From Brachyhypopomus gauderio (lineage: Eukaryota > Chordata > Actinopteri > Gymnotiformes > Hypopomidae): DNA of 64,000 nucleotides. Positions 50,836 to 63,410 of the stretch are shown piece after piece; the first letter of the stretch is position 1, and every line of letters starts with the position of its first letter. The translations under genes and the position numbers were made by a program. Below the pieces are notes generated by a model. The model was not told the DNA's origin, did not search any database, and was given only the letters and a program-made list of their open reading frames with translations. The stretch is from NCBI RefSeq assembly GCF_052324685.1, contig NC_135220.1, positions 1,625,980 to 1,689,979 of the forward strand. Reading direction: 5' to 3'.

Positions 50836-53235
50836 ACAAGTTGAATTCCTGTAATATTCTTCTGCCACCTAGTGGCAATACGTTATTACAATTGGGACCA
50901 ATTAAACCGCTGCTCAGAACAATCATTTGTGGTTGTCATGGAGAACTGATATGGCAACAGGTGATTTTGAAGTGACTAACAACAATAAACCATTTATTAC
51001 ACAAAATTACAGTTAATGATCACAAATTGTATTTTATTTTTCTTTATCACTGACTTTCATTACCTACAACCGATACAGTCAAGTTAATCACACAGTACAG
51101 ATTTTAATGAATCAATATCAATAAAAAAACATTGGTGCTTCTATTTTTTTGCTTTTGGCTTTTAATTTTGTATTTTTATAGAAGTGAAAGAAAAATTATA
51201 ACTTTTAACCATTTTTATATACTACCTTCTACATGTTTAATTCATAATACTAGCGTTGAGGCATTCTTGAAGCAGAATTCAGTAGTTTCACTGTATACAG
51301 CAATCGAGCTTTCATGCGCTGTTTTACTCGTTTGACTGTTATTAAAAACTAGACGGGCAATCAAAGTTAAATAAGATAACCAGTGGAATAAAATCCACAA
51401 CTGAGTCAACCGCTGCATTTCGTGCTTGAAATGAATGAACTGTCCAGCACATTACATAACAGCATAGCCCATCTCTAGCTGAGACGATTTAATGTGGGAG
51501 CTATTACGCATCCGTGCTGCTTTGATTACTATTGTGCCATCAGTTTACAACATAATCCACGCCACACTTGTTAAACACGAGGCGAGTGGCATTGTTTTGC
51601 GTGTGATCCTTTATGTCCTCATCCCTCAACTTCAAAACAAAGGATCGATGCTCTCGGTGATCTGTGTCGATCGGGGGTTCGGCGGGTGGATTATTCGGGC
51701 CTGTATCCCAGCATGGGCCCGGAAGTTGTTTGGGATTTCAGGTAAAAGATCCCGGAGATGCTGCCTTCGCCCGAGAAAACAAACAGTGCCCTCGCTAAAC
51801 AAACAGAGTAATCAGAGTCGATCGTCAGGTAAGAAATACAATTTAACCGACGTACGCGGTTATTTGTCGTCCCAGGAAGCTGACAGTAGCTCGCGCATCT
51901 GGCCGTGTTCCGTTTAGACGAGTTAGCCCGCTAACGTTAGCTAGCTTAAACAGCATCTGTCGGGGCGCTGGGTGCCATAGCAACGCCAACGGGCTCTCGA
52001 GAAAACATTATTGCGCTTTAGTTTGTCACGACGAAATAGCGAGTGTTTGGGGGAGTAATGTACCACCCGAGCCCCTAAGGTGAGTTATAACGTTAGTTTT
52101 GTCGTTTGTTTACAAGTTTGACGAGCGTCTTCGCCCCCGTTCTGACCTGTCGCGTCTCGGTTAGCTCGTCAGCTAACAGGAGCTAGCTAGCTCGCTCGCG
52201 CTAGCGCGCGTGCCGTCAGTCATCGTAGCGCGTGAGGGCTGTCGGCGGTGTTGCTGCAGACGTGACATGTGATACCTGGAGACTTGTCAACGTGTTCTGG
52301 TCAACAGTATATTACCAGTGCTCATTTTGCTTTTTGTTCTGCCGGTTATAATCTGCTTTCATCCCAATTAATACGTCCAACCACTGGAATTATAACTGGA
52401 TGTCACTGACCTGCGTGTAAACGTGTGACTTCGACTTTAATTTATGCGGTGGAGCACGAACATCCCCAGCTCTGTGTGTCTCACACACAAAACTTTTAGT
52501 TTTTGCATAAGCATATATAAATAGAAATACACAAATACTATAGGGAAGAGCACGAAATCTGTCATTTGTCAGTGAATATGTCGGCGAACAACGCCAGTTG
52601 CCTGTTAGAGCTGTTCTGAAGTTAGTTATTCCTGTCACTCACTTTGAGTTGATGTCAAGATTGAAGTATAATGAAAGAATGTGTTTCACATGCATACTCG
52701 TCTTTTGTTTGGAAGTGTTGTTGTCTGCTTTGACGTAGGCCTAATATACCATATTAATATACCATTAATTGCGGGAAAATATGTACCATTTGCATGTGAT
52801 GAGGCAGTCATGTGAGTATATGGTAACCATTCAGGTAGCACCGTCATCATTTATTATTCTTTTCCCTCTGATTTCTGATTGGCCAGACATTCAGTTGGGG
52901 GGGGGGGGGGGGGGGGGGGGGGGCTGGGTCTTTACATACTGCTTTCTTAACCAAAGTTTTGTAGAAGACAAAGGTCCAGGACTTACTAAAACTAGGTGAT
53001 AATTACGGTAGGATACCATATCAATATTGAGCCTAATCAAACATTAAAGTCGCATGGCTAATTGTGGAAGATGCAAGCTGTGCCAATCAAACTCTGGTTT
53101 TATGTATCATGTGTCTAGGCTTGAATTGTCTTAGAGTATTAGGATTTTATAAAGATGTTGAGGTGATTGACACTACTGCTGTGCCATAGAATGACACCAG
53201 GTTGACCAGTTTATCTTGTGGTTCCTAGTTTTCAG
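50836..53235. other. dnajc22-ikzf4 intergenic region and ikzf4 5' region
   Basis: AT-rich to about 51480, then CpG-rich at 51640-52270 with repeated GCTAGC/GTTAGC words, the likely ikzf4 promoter. Two strong donors suit non-coding first exons: CAG then GTAAGA at 51829 and AAG then GTGAGT at 52080. A run of 27 G lies at 52897-52923. No recognised gene, but see the finding on a possible N-terminal extension from 51492. Confidence 0.5.
52897..52923. repeat. Homopolymer (G)27
   Basis: Uninterrupted G run in the probable 5' intron of ikzf4. It would form G-rich structures in the transcript; the exact length is uncertain. Confidence 0.85.
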
Positions 53236-53249
53236 GCAGCTGCGTGAGA

Positions 53250-55299
53250 ATGAATGCTGACGATTGCAATGGCCGTTCTTACATGTCAGGTATCAGGAAG
53301 CCTTATTGATTTTTATCTGGTACAGTCTTTTGATATCTGTAGTAAAGTAACAGTGTGTATGTGTGTGTATGTGTGTGTATGTGTGTGTATGTGTGTGTGT
53401 GTGTGTGCGTGTGTGTGCGCGCGCGCGCGCGACTGACTGTCTGTATGCAGGCAGTGGAGATTCTTCAACAGAACGGGAGTTTTTTGCAGGGTTGAGGGGT
53501 CCAACAGTGAGCACTCCTAACAGTCAGCACTCCTCTCCGAGTCGCTCCCTCAGTGGTCCGTACCTTTATATATAAACACACATCAAACTTCTGTGTGTGA
53601 AACTGGCTTACAGTTTGGTTATCTCAGTCTATCATTATTTGCCTTGTATAGTACTACAAGTTCATTGCTCCTCTCTCTCTCGCTCTCTCTCTCTTTTTCT
53701 CTCTCTCACGGACTGACTGACTGACTGACTGACGTCCCCTGCACACACGTATTCATCATCCCAGCTAATTCCATCAAGGTGGAGCTGTACAGTGATGAAG
53801 AGGCTGGGGGTGCCCCGCTCGCAGAGCACAGAGGAGCAGAGAGGGACGAAGGCTGGAAGGATGATAAGGGGGACGTCATGGAGGAAGGGGGAGTGGAGAT
53901 GGGTGGAGGTCTGCATGGTCAGGGAGGCAGCGGCTGTGGGGAGATGGCCAGCCCTCACTCGGCCTCCCCCGGACCCATTCGCCTCCCCAATGGAAAGCTG
54001 AAGTGTGACATATGTGGAATGATCTGCATTGGCCCCAATGTTCTAATGGTACACAAACGCAGCCATACAGGTAAGCTCTACTAGAATGGATTTGTTTAGG
54101 GTTCATATAAATTTGTTTGTTAAAGCAGCGATCGTTGTGGGTGCCCGCAGGCGAGAGGCCGTTCCACTGTAACCAGTGTGGCGCATCCTTCACGCAGAAG
54201 GGCAACCTGCTTCGCCATATTAAGCTCCACTCTGGTGAAAAGCCCTTCAAATGCCCCTTTTGCAACTATGCCTGCCGTCGGCGTGATGCGCTCACAGGAC
54301 ACCTCCGCACCCACTCCGGTGAGTCTGCACAGCAGCTAGGAACAAGGGATCCAGAACAAGTGGGGAAGAAATTGTTGCAGAATACGTGGCTAAGAAAATG
54401 TAGAAATGTAGAAGAGTGTGTGGGATGAATCACATCTATTGACGCTCTGCTGAAAACACTTTTTGCTGTTGACCATAATGAGTCGTCTGTGTTGAAATGT
54501 ACTTGGACTTGTAGCATGAAAGATATTCACTTCAAGACTCAGCAGTTCTGCCCAAGGATAGGTTTTGTGGTGGCAGGAAAAAAAAGACCTTTTCATTTAG
54601 ATGAGCTGTGAATGTTACTGAATAAATGGCAGTGACCTCCGTGAAGTCCCCCCACATGACATTTAGAGTAATATGAAAACAGGATATCCTGCATGAGCTT
54701 TCAAAAATATTGATGTGCATTCACCTGTTATAATGCAGAGAGTTCTTATCACTCTTCTGAATGTGAATGCGTAGTTTCAGAGAAATGGTGACCAAGAGTC
54801 ATGGATTTTGCAAAGTTACATAAACCTCTGGCCAAACGTCAATCAAAAAAAGTCTTGATACAATTATTTCGTTTTAGGAAATTACAAGAAAAGAATTTCA
54901 GACTGGTATTATCACATTGGAAAAAGCCATTTAATTACCTGACCTCAATTATATTTTTTCCTTAAGCAATCAGATTTTGAAAAATGTCTCATGGGTCAGC
55001 TTGTTTATAATTATTGGTATTTATCAAATACCAATTTGGTCCAGTCAAATAGAATTTTTTTTATTGTATTATTTGATAATTAAGCTTATAATTAATCATT
55101 AATAGTAGTAAAGCTGACTGAATGTGTCTTATATGAAGGCATGTAAAGATTTATGAATATCTATATCTGCCACTAGTTGTAATTCAGAGAACATGAGAAC
55201 ACTCTAGTTTTAACACATTGGGTTAGTCTGTGCATTTATGCTTGTTCGTTTAGAATCACCAGTCATATTTTCAGCCAGTGTAACACAGAATATATTTTC

Positions 55300-55331
<32 letters not shown>

Positions 55332-58300
55332 TCATATATATATATATATATATGAGAAATAAAGAGAAAACTCTGCTTACCAAATATGCACAAATATATC
55401 AAGCACATCTGACAGTTTGAGAAACTGCATGTTTCGTGAATAGTTTTAATACAGCATAGTTAATACAGCCATCACAATTAGTATGTTCATGTGCATAAAC
55501 CTAAGACAACTATAATTTCTCACTTTCACCTACAAGTTTTAGCTTGGCAGTAATAATAACAACAATAATGCTAATAATAATAAATACTAATAATTACACT
55601 GTATTTCTCATGTAATTGTCAATAGTATGACATCTGCAGCATCCATAAATCCTTACAAAAAGCTGATAAATTGCTGATAAAACAAATGAATATTCTTACA
55701 GCCGTGATGTCCTGCAAGCCTTGAGTAGCAAAATATTAGTCTACTTTGTACTTCATAATTGTTAGTCCACAGTCGACAATAAATGCTAAAGATGTTTATG
55801 AGGAGGTAGTCACTCAAATATAAATAAAAAGACCCTAATGTTGCTCTTAAATAAAATAATTCAAATGTAGATAACCCCCTGCTCCCATGTGCTTGACAAC
55901 AGTATCCAAGGAATAAATACATTAAAATGTGGCCTGATCTTTACACACATATGTGCCTGATTTCTTGCTAAAAGCAGCTCCAGTGCATGCGTAACAGTTC
56001 TTTTCACACTGGAACATTTCAGAACACACTAGATTAATAACATGTCAACAGATAATGTTGCTTCCTGCTAAGATTTGCTGCTTATGTATTTTTGCATACT
56101 GATATGTGCAAATATATTGACTGATATGTCCAAATGTGTTTTCAGAATTTCTATATTACCCATATGTTTTTGTTTCAGTATGCTCGTATGTCATTATGTA
56201 TCATCTAGAAAAGCAGTAACAAGGAAAGTTGGTCCACTCTGTTAGCAGACTGCTGGATACTGAAGGGGAATATTAAGTTTGGCAAAATGACTATTAGATT
56301 TTATAAATGTGATTGTACAAATTTTAACTTAAGAATAGCCTTATTTTTTAAGTAATATATAATTTATTTTCAATTTAAGCAATTAAAAACTGTATGAGAT
56401 AGAAAAATTCTTAACAGATTTGAATGTAGTGTAAAACGTACTATAAGATCCAATGATTTTAGTTTGAAAAGGTATACAGGTATATTTATATACAGTCTAC
56501 AGTACAACTGCAAAACTATTTATGGAATTGTGTGATTAAAGGGAGAACAACAATAACTCGTGACTTGCTGGCTTCACAGCAGTATTTATTGCTGTCTTCA
56601 CTAGTACAATTTTCTGTGAACTGCCTACCTGACTAACTGATAGATGCTGAATGTGTGATGAAAGCCTTGTATGTGCATTTGTCAGTAAAACAGCCAATTG
56701 GTCAGTAAATGAAAATGCCTCTTCTAGGCCAGTATGCTAAGTAGTCAGACAAGAAATATTTGTATATCTCATATATAGTGATAAGCCCATCTTTTAAGTA
56801 GGCAGGTTGGAGTATAATGCTTAAAGAATTCAGAAGAATGCATATAAAAATACAAGTAAGATTGTGTAGCCACTGAGGGATTTAATATTTTCAACCTTAT
56901 TATGAGCAGACTCAACAAGGTGGTACTCAACAAGGGTTCTTGTTATTTATTTGAAATGCATTTCTGATGTCTTTACCATAAAATTCCATGTTTTGTAGCT
57001 GTATTGCTACAACTGTCCAAACTAAATATAGTATCATAAGTAGCAATAAATAGCATAAGAGCAATAATAGGCCAGAGCTTTCAAGGACACTGTTATTGCA
57101 TTCTTTTAGGCTCCTTTACATCTAATTTACTTAGGGCTGTAAAAAATACATTGACGTGTCATGATTCATATGAAGATAACAATTTGAATACATTGATTTT
57201 GGAATGTTAGAATTGATCATAATAATATTCAATAAAATATGCATGCATATATTGCCTTATTTTCTAATGCTAGCACCTTGTCATCTAGCTGCGTCACACT
57301 TTATACTGTCTGAATCATTCCAAAACAGCCTTATTGCTTTTGTGGTGATATTTAAGACTTACAATGCATTGAATAATTTCCTATAGTCATTGTGAGGTCA
57401 GATATTTCTACCCCTACAATTTACATTATCACATCGGCAGTGGTCTGTAATATAAAATCTGTTTTAGGCAAGGAGTGAGTGTGCTGTTATGCCTGTATAT
57501 AAAATATTGATCTTGACAGTATAAATTGCTGTACTCAATACCAAATGAGAAACATGAGTTGACTGAGCCTGGTGAGTGGCAGGTCACTGACTAGTTTATC
57601 CATGAGTGACTCAGAGCTATGATGAGCTACACTGTAGACAGACTGAAACATTTTAAGCTCATTTATTCTTTTAAAAAGCAGAACACCAGTTTTCTCCAAA
57701 ATCACTGGCAGAAAAGGGCCCAAAATAGGAAAATAGGACTATAATAGGAAAATAGGACTATAATAGGAAAATAAGACTGTAATAGGAAAATAGGACTATA
57801 ATAGGAAAATAAGACTGTAATAGGAAAATAGGACTATAATAGGAAAATAAGACTGTAATAGGAAAATAGGACTATAATAGGAAAATAAGACTGTAATAGG
57901 AAAATAGGACTATAATAGGAAAATAGGACTGTAATAGGAAAATAGGACTATAATAGGAAAATAGGACTGTAATAGGAAAATAGGACTATAATAGGAAAAT
58001 AGGACTATAATAGGAAAATAGGACTGTAATAGGAAAATAGGACTGTAATAGGAAAATAGGACTATAATAGGAAAATAGGACTATAATAGGAAAATAGGAC
58101 TATAATAGGAAATAATTGGGGAGATCAGTAACTGTGTATCTGAGGAATATCAAGATGGAGTCACTTAAAAACAAACTTGTCCAACGCCTGAGTTAAGTAT
58201 ATCTCATAAATAAAACTAAATATTGATTAGAATCATGAAAGACCCCCTGATGGCATTGAGGAAAGTACATGTGGTATTTGCCTAGAGTGAGGGTGTTCAG

Positions 58301-60305
58301 CTCTGGTCATGGAACCCTGTTGCACTGCACAAGTTCAGGGTTTCACTGCTCTAGCACATGTCATGTCCCACTACTAGAACTGAAGACCTACATTATAGAT
58401 CTTTTGAGTCCAATCCTCGGGGAAGCCCGGTTAGAACATGTTTTCATTCTGTCCCAGTTACCAAGCCACCAGGCAGTAGAACGAGGAGTACCTCGAAGGG
58501 TTAATACTGATTAAAACCTTAAACCTTAAAAATTCATGTATGTAGTCGGGCCACGTTTACCCTGTCACCCTGCGCTGTTTCAGTCTCCTCTCCCACTGTG
58601 GGGAAACCCTACAAGTGCAGTTACTGTGGCCGCAGCTACAAACAGCAGAGCACGCTAGAAGAACACCGAGAACGCTGTCACAGTTACCTCCAGAGTCTGG
58701 ATCATCAGCCTGCCCACAGCACCCAGTCCACACACGGTACGTCGCAAAACACGTCCAACAAGGGCTGAAAGGTTAGGTGTGTTTGTCAATGAATGTGTGT
58801 GTGTTTGTGCACGTGTGTGTTCTTACACTTCTATTTGCTACACTGCAGGTGAGGACTGTCGTAATATGGATATGATGCCCGACGCCCTGATCCAGCCCTC
58901 TGAGAAGATGACCTTCATTGAACGGGTGGCTAACAGCATCACTAAACGAAAACGCTCCACACCTCAAAAATTTCTTGGTAGGCAGTTTTCAGCATGTCCC
59001 TTGAAGTTTTTAGATTAGGCACAGTTCGTTGCAAATGACAAGGGGCTGCCCAATATATTGTTAATTATTATTAATATTAATAATCATATTAATATTTATA
59101 ATAACAATGTTGTTAATAATGGTATTAATAACAATGTTATCAAACTATGAAGATGGATTATATTATACTACATGGTTATTTTGTGTGATGGGCGCACCCT
59201 GGCATTTCAGACGTTACCCATGAATATCACAAAGCATCCATGTGATCTAACAAAGGTGTTTTTGATCAAAATATTGCTGATCAGTCTATACTCACGCCAT
59301 CTTTAGGGATCAAGAATGTGTTTTTAAATAAATGTACAATTGCAATGTACAGCAAAATAGCCACAAAACAAATATTTTTTGCGTATACATTATCATTTTG
59401 CTTTACAGTGACATGATTCAGTGACGTCAAAGTGTATTATTGTACTTACAGTGTATTATTGTTGCCATGTCTCTGTATGTTTAGGGGAAAAGCACATGCG
59501 ACTGAATTTGTCTGATGCACCTTATGAACTCAGCTCCAGCCCTGACAAAGAGCGAGATGGGCTGGTCTCACACGCCGGGGTCGACCCCTCTGCTTTGGTG
59601 GCTATGGGAAGCAGATACCTCCGGGGGCCCCGAGGAGGTGGAAGTGGAGGTGAAGACGTGGACTCTCCTCACGCCCTGAGACTGCCCCCTCCTCACCCAG
59701 CCTGTATGTCGGAGTTCGCCCCCGTCATCAGCTCCGTCTACCCCCACATCACGCCCCTGGGCCAGCGGCTGAACTGCGGAGGGGGCGTGTCTGTGGGCCT
59801 GGCCAGCCGGGAGGCGGGAGAGGGCCACGAGGACGGGCCTACCGGCCGCAGCCTCGCCCCCTCGCCCAGCAACGGCTGCCAGGACTCCACGGACAACGAC
59901 AGCATGGCGGAGGAGCCTTGCGTGGTTAGCGCGGCCCCCACCGGGAGCTACAACCACCGCGGGCGCGAGGCACGGCACAGCCCCAGTCACGCCAAAGAAA
60001 CGGACCACGAGGGGGAGAGGGGGGTCCCCGGGGGCCCGCCGGGGGTGCCGGCGGCGAAGAGCAGCCCGCGCTCGCCGGCCGCTTCCAGGGAGGCCGTGCA
60101 GGTCGTGGACGGGGAGGGCCGGCCGGTGCGCTCCTTCCGCTGCGAGCACTGCCGCATCTTTTTCCTGGACCACGTCATGTTCACCATACACATGGGCTGC
60201 CACGGCTTCCGCCAGCCCTTCGAGTGTAACATCTGCGGGCACCGCAGCCAGGACCGCTACGAGTTCTCCTCGCACATCGTCCGCGGGGAGCATCAGGTGG
60301 GCTGA
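53250..60305 (+). CDS. ikzf4: ikzf4, IKAROS family zinc finger 4 (Eos), 7 coding exons, 573 aa
   Basis: Nuclear DNA-binding repressor; in mammals Eos supports FOXP3-dependent repression in regulatory T cells. Coding exons 53250-53289, 53451-53555, 53765-54070, 54151-54318, 58584-58736, 58849-58977 and 59485-60305; all phases agree. Four N-terminal C2H2 fingers bind [24 protein letters not shown] (about 128-148, split to its first part [12 protein letters not shown]), [51 protein letters not shown]. Two C-terminal fingers (about 520-570) mediate dimerisation: [17 protein letters not shown] and [21 protein letters not shown]4 rather than IKZF1-3 because [28 protein letters not shown] and [14 protein letters not shown] match human Eos. 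The start [14 protein letters not shown] follows a good TTTTCAG acceptor at 53235 and has A at -3. Confidence 0.93.
53353..53431. repeat. Alternating TG/TA/CG dinucleotide tract in ikzf4 intron
   Basis: GTGTGTAT units followed by (GT)n and then a run of CG dinucleotides, all alternating purine-pyrimidine, ending about 20 nt before the acceptor at 53450. The sequence is Z-DNA-compatible, and the RNA is UG-rich. Confidence 0.93.
57726..58108. repeat. 19-bp minisatellite, 20 copies with three unit variants
   Basis: Unit AATAGGAAAATAGGACTAT. Variants by their second half: A = GGACTATA, B = AGACTGTA, C = GGACTGTA. Order read from the sequence: A A B A B A B A B A C A C A A C C A A A. The AB alternation gives a 38-bp higher-order unit in the first half. 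Confidence 0.95.
58284..58500. mobile_element. Possible hAT-type non-autonomous repeat fragment
   Basis: The words TTCAGCTCTGGTCATGGAAC and CACTGCACAAGTTCAGGGTT resemble, from memory, the common fish repeat that begins with an AACTCTGGTCCTGGAG-like end. Only one end is readable and no target duplication was found. Confidence 0.3.
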
Positions 60306-60839
60306 TCTGGAGGGATGGGGGAGGTGGCGGGGCCGGTCAGAGGGCGGGACGGGGGTTTTTTTTCGGAGGGGGGCGAGCGTAGTGAAAGAGGGCCGTTTGC
60401 TGCTTTGAGGTTATGCGGAGTCTGGTTTGGTCTGCACCAGATTGACGGGCGACAAGACACAATGAGCACTTGTTTTTACCGATTGTACACACCAAGCTTT
60501 CTTGTCGAAGGCTAATTGGCATAGGCACAAACTGAAGCTGCCAGGCGGAGTATCACCTGGTGCTTGGAGAAATCAAATACAGAGTGATTAGATTACAACA
60601 GAGGGAATAAATCCCACAGTCTGATTGCACTCCCAAATCAATTCATTTGGCAAGACATGGCAGTTTTGCTTTAGAAGTGCCTTTCTTCAGTGGGGTTTCC
60701 CTTTTCTTGGGTAGGTAGAGAAACTTGGTGCTTGAGCATGTTGCTGCAAGAGGCAGGACCAGTGATGTCTCGCCAGCGGCATTCTCACACAGTCAGCGTG
60801 TAAGAAGTTTTAAATGTGTTTGTGTATATGTATCTGTGT

Positions 60840-60901
<62 letters not shown>

Positions 60902-63410
60902 AGACGTCTAGAAGCTTGCTGCTTGAATGAGATCCACAGTTGTATTCTAAAACGTAGACTCTTTGTGTTTGGACTCCTTTTTCGGTTGTTCTAAGGGGCT
61001 GTGGGCGGTGGAGGACTCAGGGAGGGAAGAGAGGAGTGAGGGAGAACCTCTTTAGGGCTGGGAGAAAGGAGGTCTGCATGTTAGCCATACAAACGGAGCA
61101 CACGCACATATTGCCTTAAATAGTTGCTTTATATTAATCCTGTACGATATACTTACTGAACTGCGTCTGCTGTTTGATGCTGTTGGTTTCAGGAAGCACA
61201 GTATGACCCATTGCCAATTGCCTAACTGTGGTCGTCTTTACCACTTAGACAGCGTGGCAAACTGAAGGAGGATTAAGAATTAGGCCAAGCCTTGGACAAC
61301 TGTGTATGTTTTTTTTTTACTTGAAAACAATATACACTAATTGTCTATTTAAGTTGAAATTAACTTGAAATATTTTGCCTTAGTTTTTGAGTGTTCAGCG
61401 GCAGATGACCTTTGTCCTATTAAATATCTCGGACTTTCTGGTTCCCTTGTGCCTCAAATCTTGATTGTGGTTGTTTTTGTCTAGACAGACCTCACCTCAG
61501 TGGCGATGATGATGAAGTAGTTTATGGGGGGGGGGCATCTTCAGGACTACAGAGGGTTTTTGCATCATTTTTTGCAGTACGACGTCCACCTCTGTGATGA
61601 ACTTATTGATGATGAAATGATGGGTTTCGTGAATGGCTTCAGCTAATTTAAGGTACATTGACTCTGTACTGGAGTACATCCCGAAAACCTTGTCAGAATC
61701 TCGTGTACTCGGCAGTCACGTACAGGTGCGGTGAACCCGTTGGGACGGTGTGAGCAGTCTTTGTGGTGCTGGTGCAGATCAAACGTAGACCCATATTGCA
61801 TTCTGTGACTAATTGGGCGATAGGGAAGGGTTGTTACCTCGGCGGAGGTTTGCACTTTTCTAACTCTGCTTAAATGTGAGTTTTTGCTGGGGCTGTTGGG
61901 GGGGGGGCTGTGGGGCTGGCGCTATCATTAAAGGCTTTATGGGATCCTGCAGTACTCACTGGTGACTGAGCTTTGGAACGTATTCTTTTGTTTTCTGAAA
62001 TTGCTCTATTGCACTGATTTCTGATAAAAATGCTATTTAGGGAAAATAAGTAACAATTTGATACAAGATTATGTAGGTTATAAAGACCAGACAAACAATG
62101 TGTTGTTTTTAAAGTTCTATAAATACTATTTTCCTAATGAAAGGGGTCATTGTCACAAAGGTTTCAGAACAGAAAATTCTCCTTGTGTTGTAAAATTGGT
62201 GCTTGGTTGTTTGTGCGGCCCTTGATATTAACCTGTATGCTGTACGCGTGTCCTGTGTGATTGTTACATATGAGTTAATGTATCAAGGTACACTTAACCC
62301 CCACCAACTAGGAACTGCTGCTTTAGTTGAGGGAAGGAGACGAGTCGTTTTTGTACCGTGCTGCCAAGATATCGTGGCCTGTTTTAGTCCTCTTGCACAA
62401 TTTGAGACAAATACAGCGTAAATCTAAAGCACCAATGAACAAATTTTGAGAATATCAAAGATTTTTGTCGTTTGAGGTTCGTTTGTTACCGCCTTTTCTA
62501 CCGTGGACCGTGCTTAAGGACGTAGTAGCATGTTTGTCACTTGGACTTCGTGAAGATGGTCAGCTATTTCCCAAAACCTGCTTATGTGTGATCCACTGAT
62601 CTAGTGTTACACCTGTTGCTAGAAATGCATCTGGAGATCTCTTAATATATGTGTGTTTGGATTCATGCCAGTACAAGCCTAAAGAGTTCAGTGTGAATGA
62701 TTTCAGAAGTAAAATATCAATGAGACCAAAACCAGTATTTCTTATACAATGTTATACAATAGCTTTGCACCCTTCATAGCTGAAGATAATTCACTCTTCT
62801 TCTACCGCAGACATAACAATTTACTTGAAGTTATTTAAAAAAAAGAAATCAAATATATGATACTTAATGATGCACTTAATGGTTGAAATGAAATGATTAT
62901 GTAAATAACTATATGGTATGTATGAGTGAGGAGGTAGCATGTCTGTTTATTTGTTCACTGGAAATCTGGAACTGTTCAGCTTGTAAAATATTAGCTGCAA
63001 ATTTTCCCCATTTTCTCCATCCCAACCTATAGGTGTTTTCCTCCAAAGTTTGTTTCCCTGAATCCATGTGTGATGAATTTAAATTAATATTTTTAAATGA
63101 ACTGTGAAGCAACCATAACAAGCAGCAACAGAGCCCGAGCATTTTGGTGAGGCTGGGATCTAGATCCCTTTCATACTTACAGGTTTCTCCTGGGTTCAGT
63201 GTTTTTAAAGGCTTTGTGAGAAAAAAAAAAGATATGTATATGACAAAGAAGAAACTCTTTACCTCAGATTTGTTAAAATAAAAAACTGCCTCATGTTTAA
63301 AAAAGGTGTGTTGGTTTCGAGAGGTGTTGTTTCTTTGGTTTTAAGGACTGTAACCCAACATTCAGTTGAAGTAATTTTTCATGTCCAATAAAGTAATATT
63401 TGTTGTATCT
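60306..63410 (+). other. ikzf4: Probable ikzf4 3' UTR
   Basis: AT-rich sequence after the TGA. Contains (AG)28 at about 60843-60898. AATAAA occurs early at about 60606 and late at about 63386 (CCAATAAAG), the latter with a following TGT-rich stretch. A UTR of about 3.1 kb would suit the long Ikaros-family UTRs; the early signal would give only about 300 nt. No gene seen. Confidence 0.5.
60843..60898. repeat. (AG)28 microsatellite in ikzf4 3' UTR
   Basis: Perfect AG run in the probable 3' UTR; purine-rich in the transcript. Confidence 0.92.

Larger units (their letters stand above)
54319..58583 (+). other. ikzf4: ikzf4 intron between zinc-finger exons 4 and 5
   Basis: About 4.3 kb, strongly AT-rich. 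Holds TA tracts at about 55299-55323 and 55335-55353, a 19-bp minisatellite at 57726-58108, and a probable dispersed-repeat fragment near 58284-58500. No supportable gene. Confidence 0.75.

Noticed and set aside
59568-60293. Minus-strand open frame of 241 codons
   Set aside because: Complement of the GC-rich ikzf4 last exon, whose sense frame has two clear zinc fingers.
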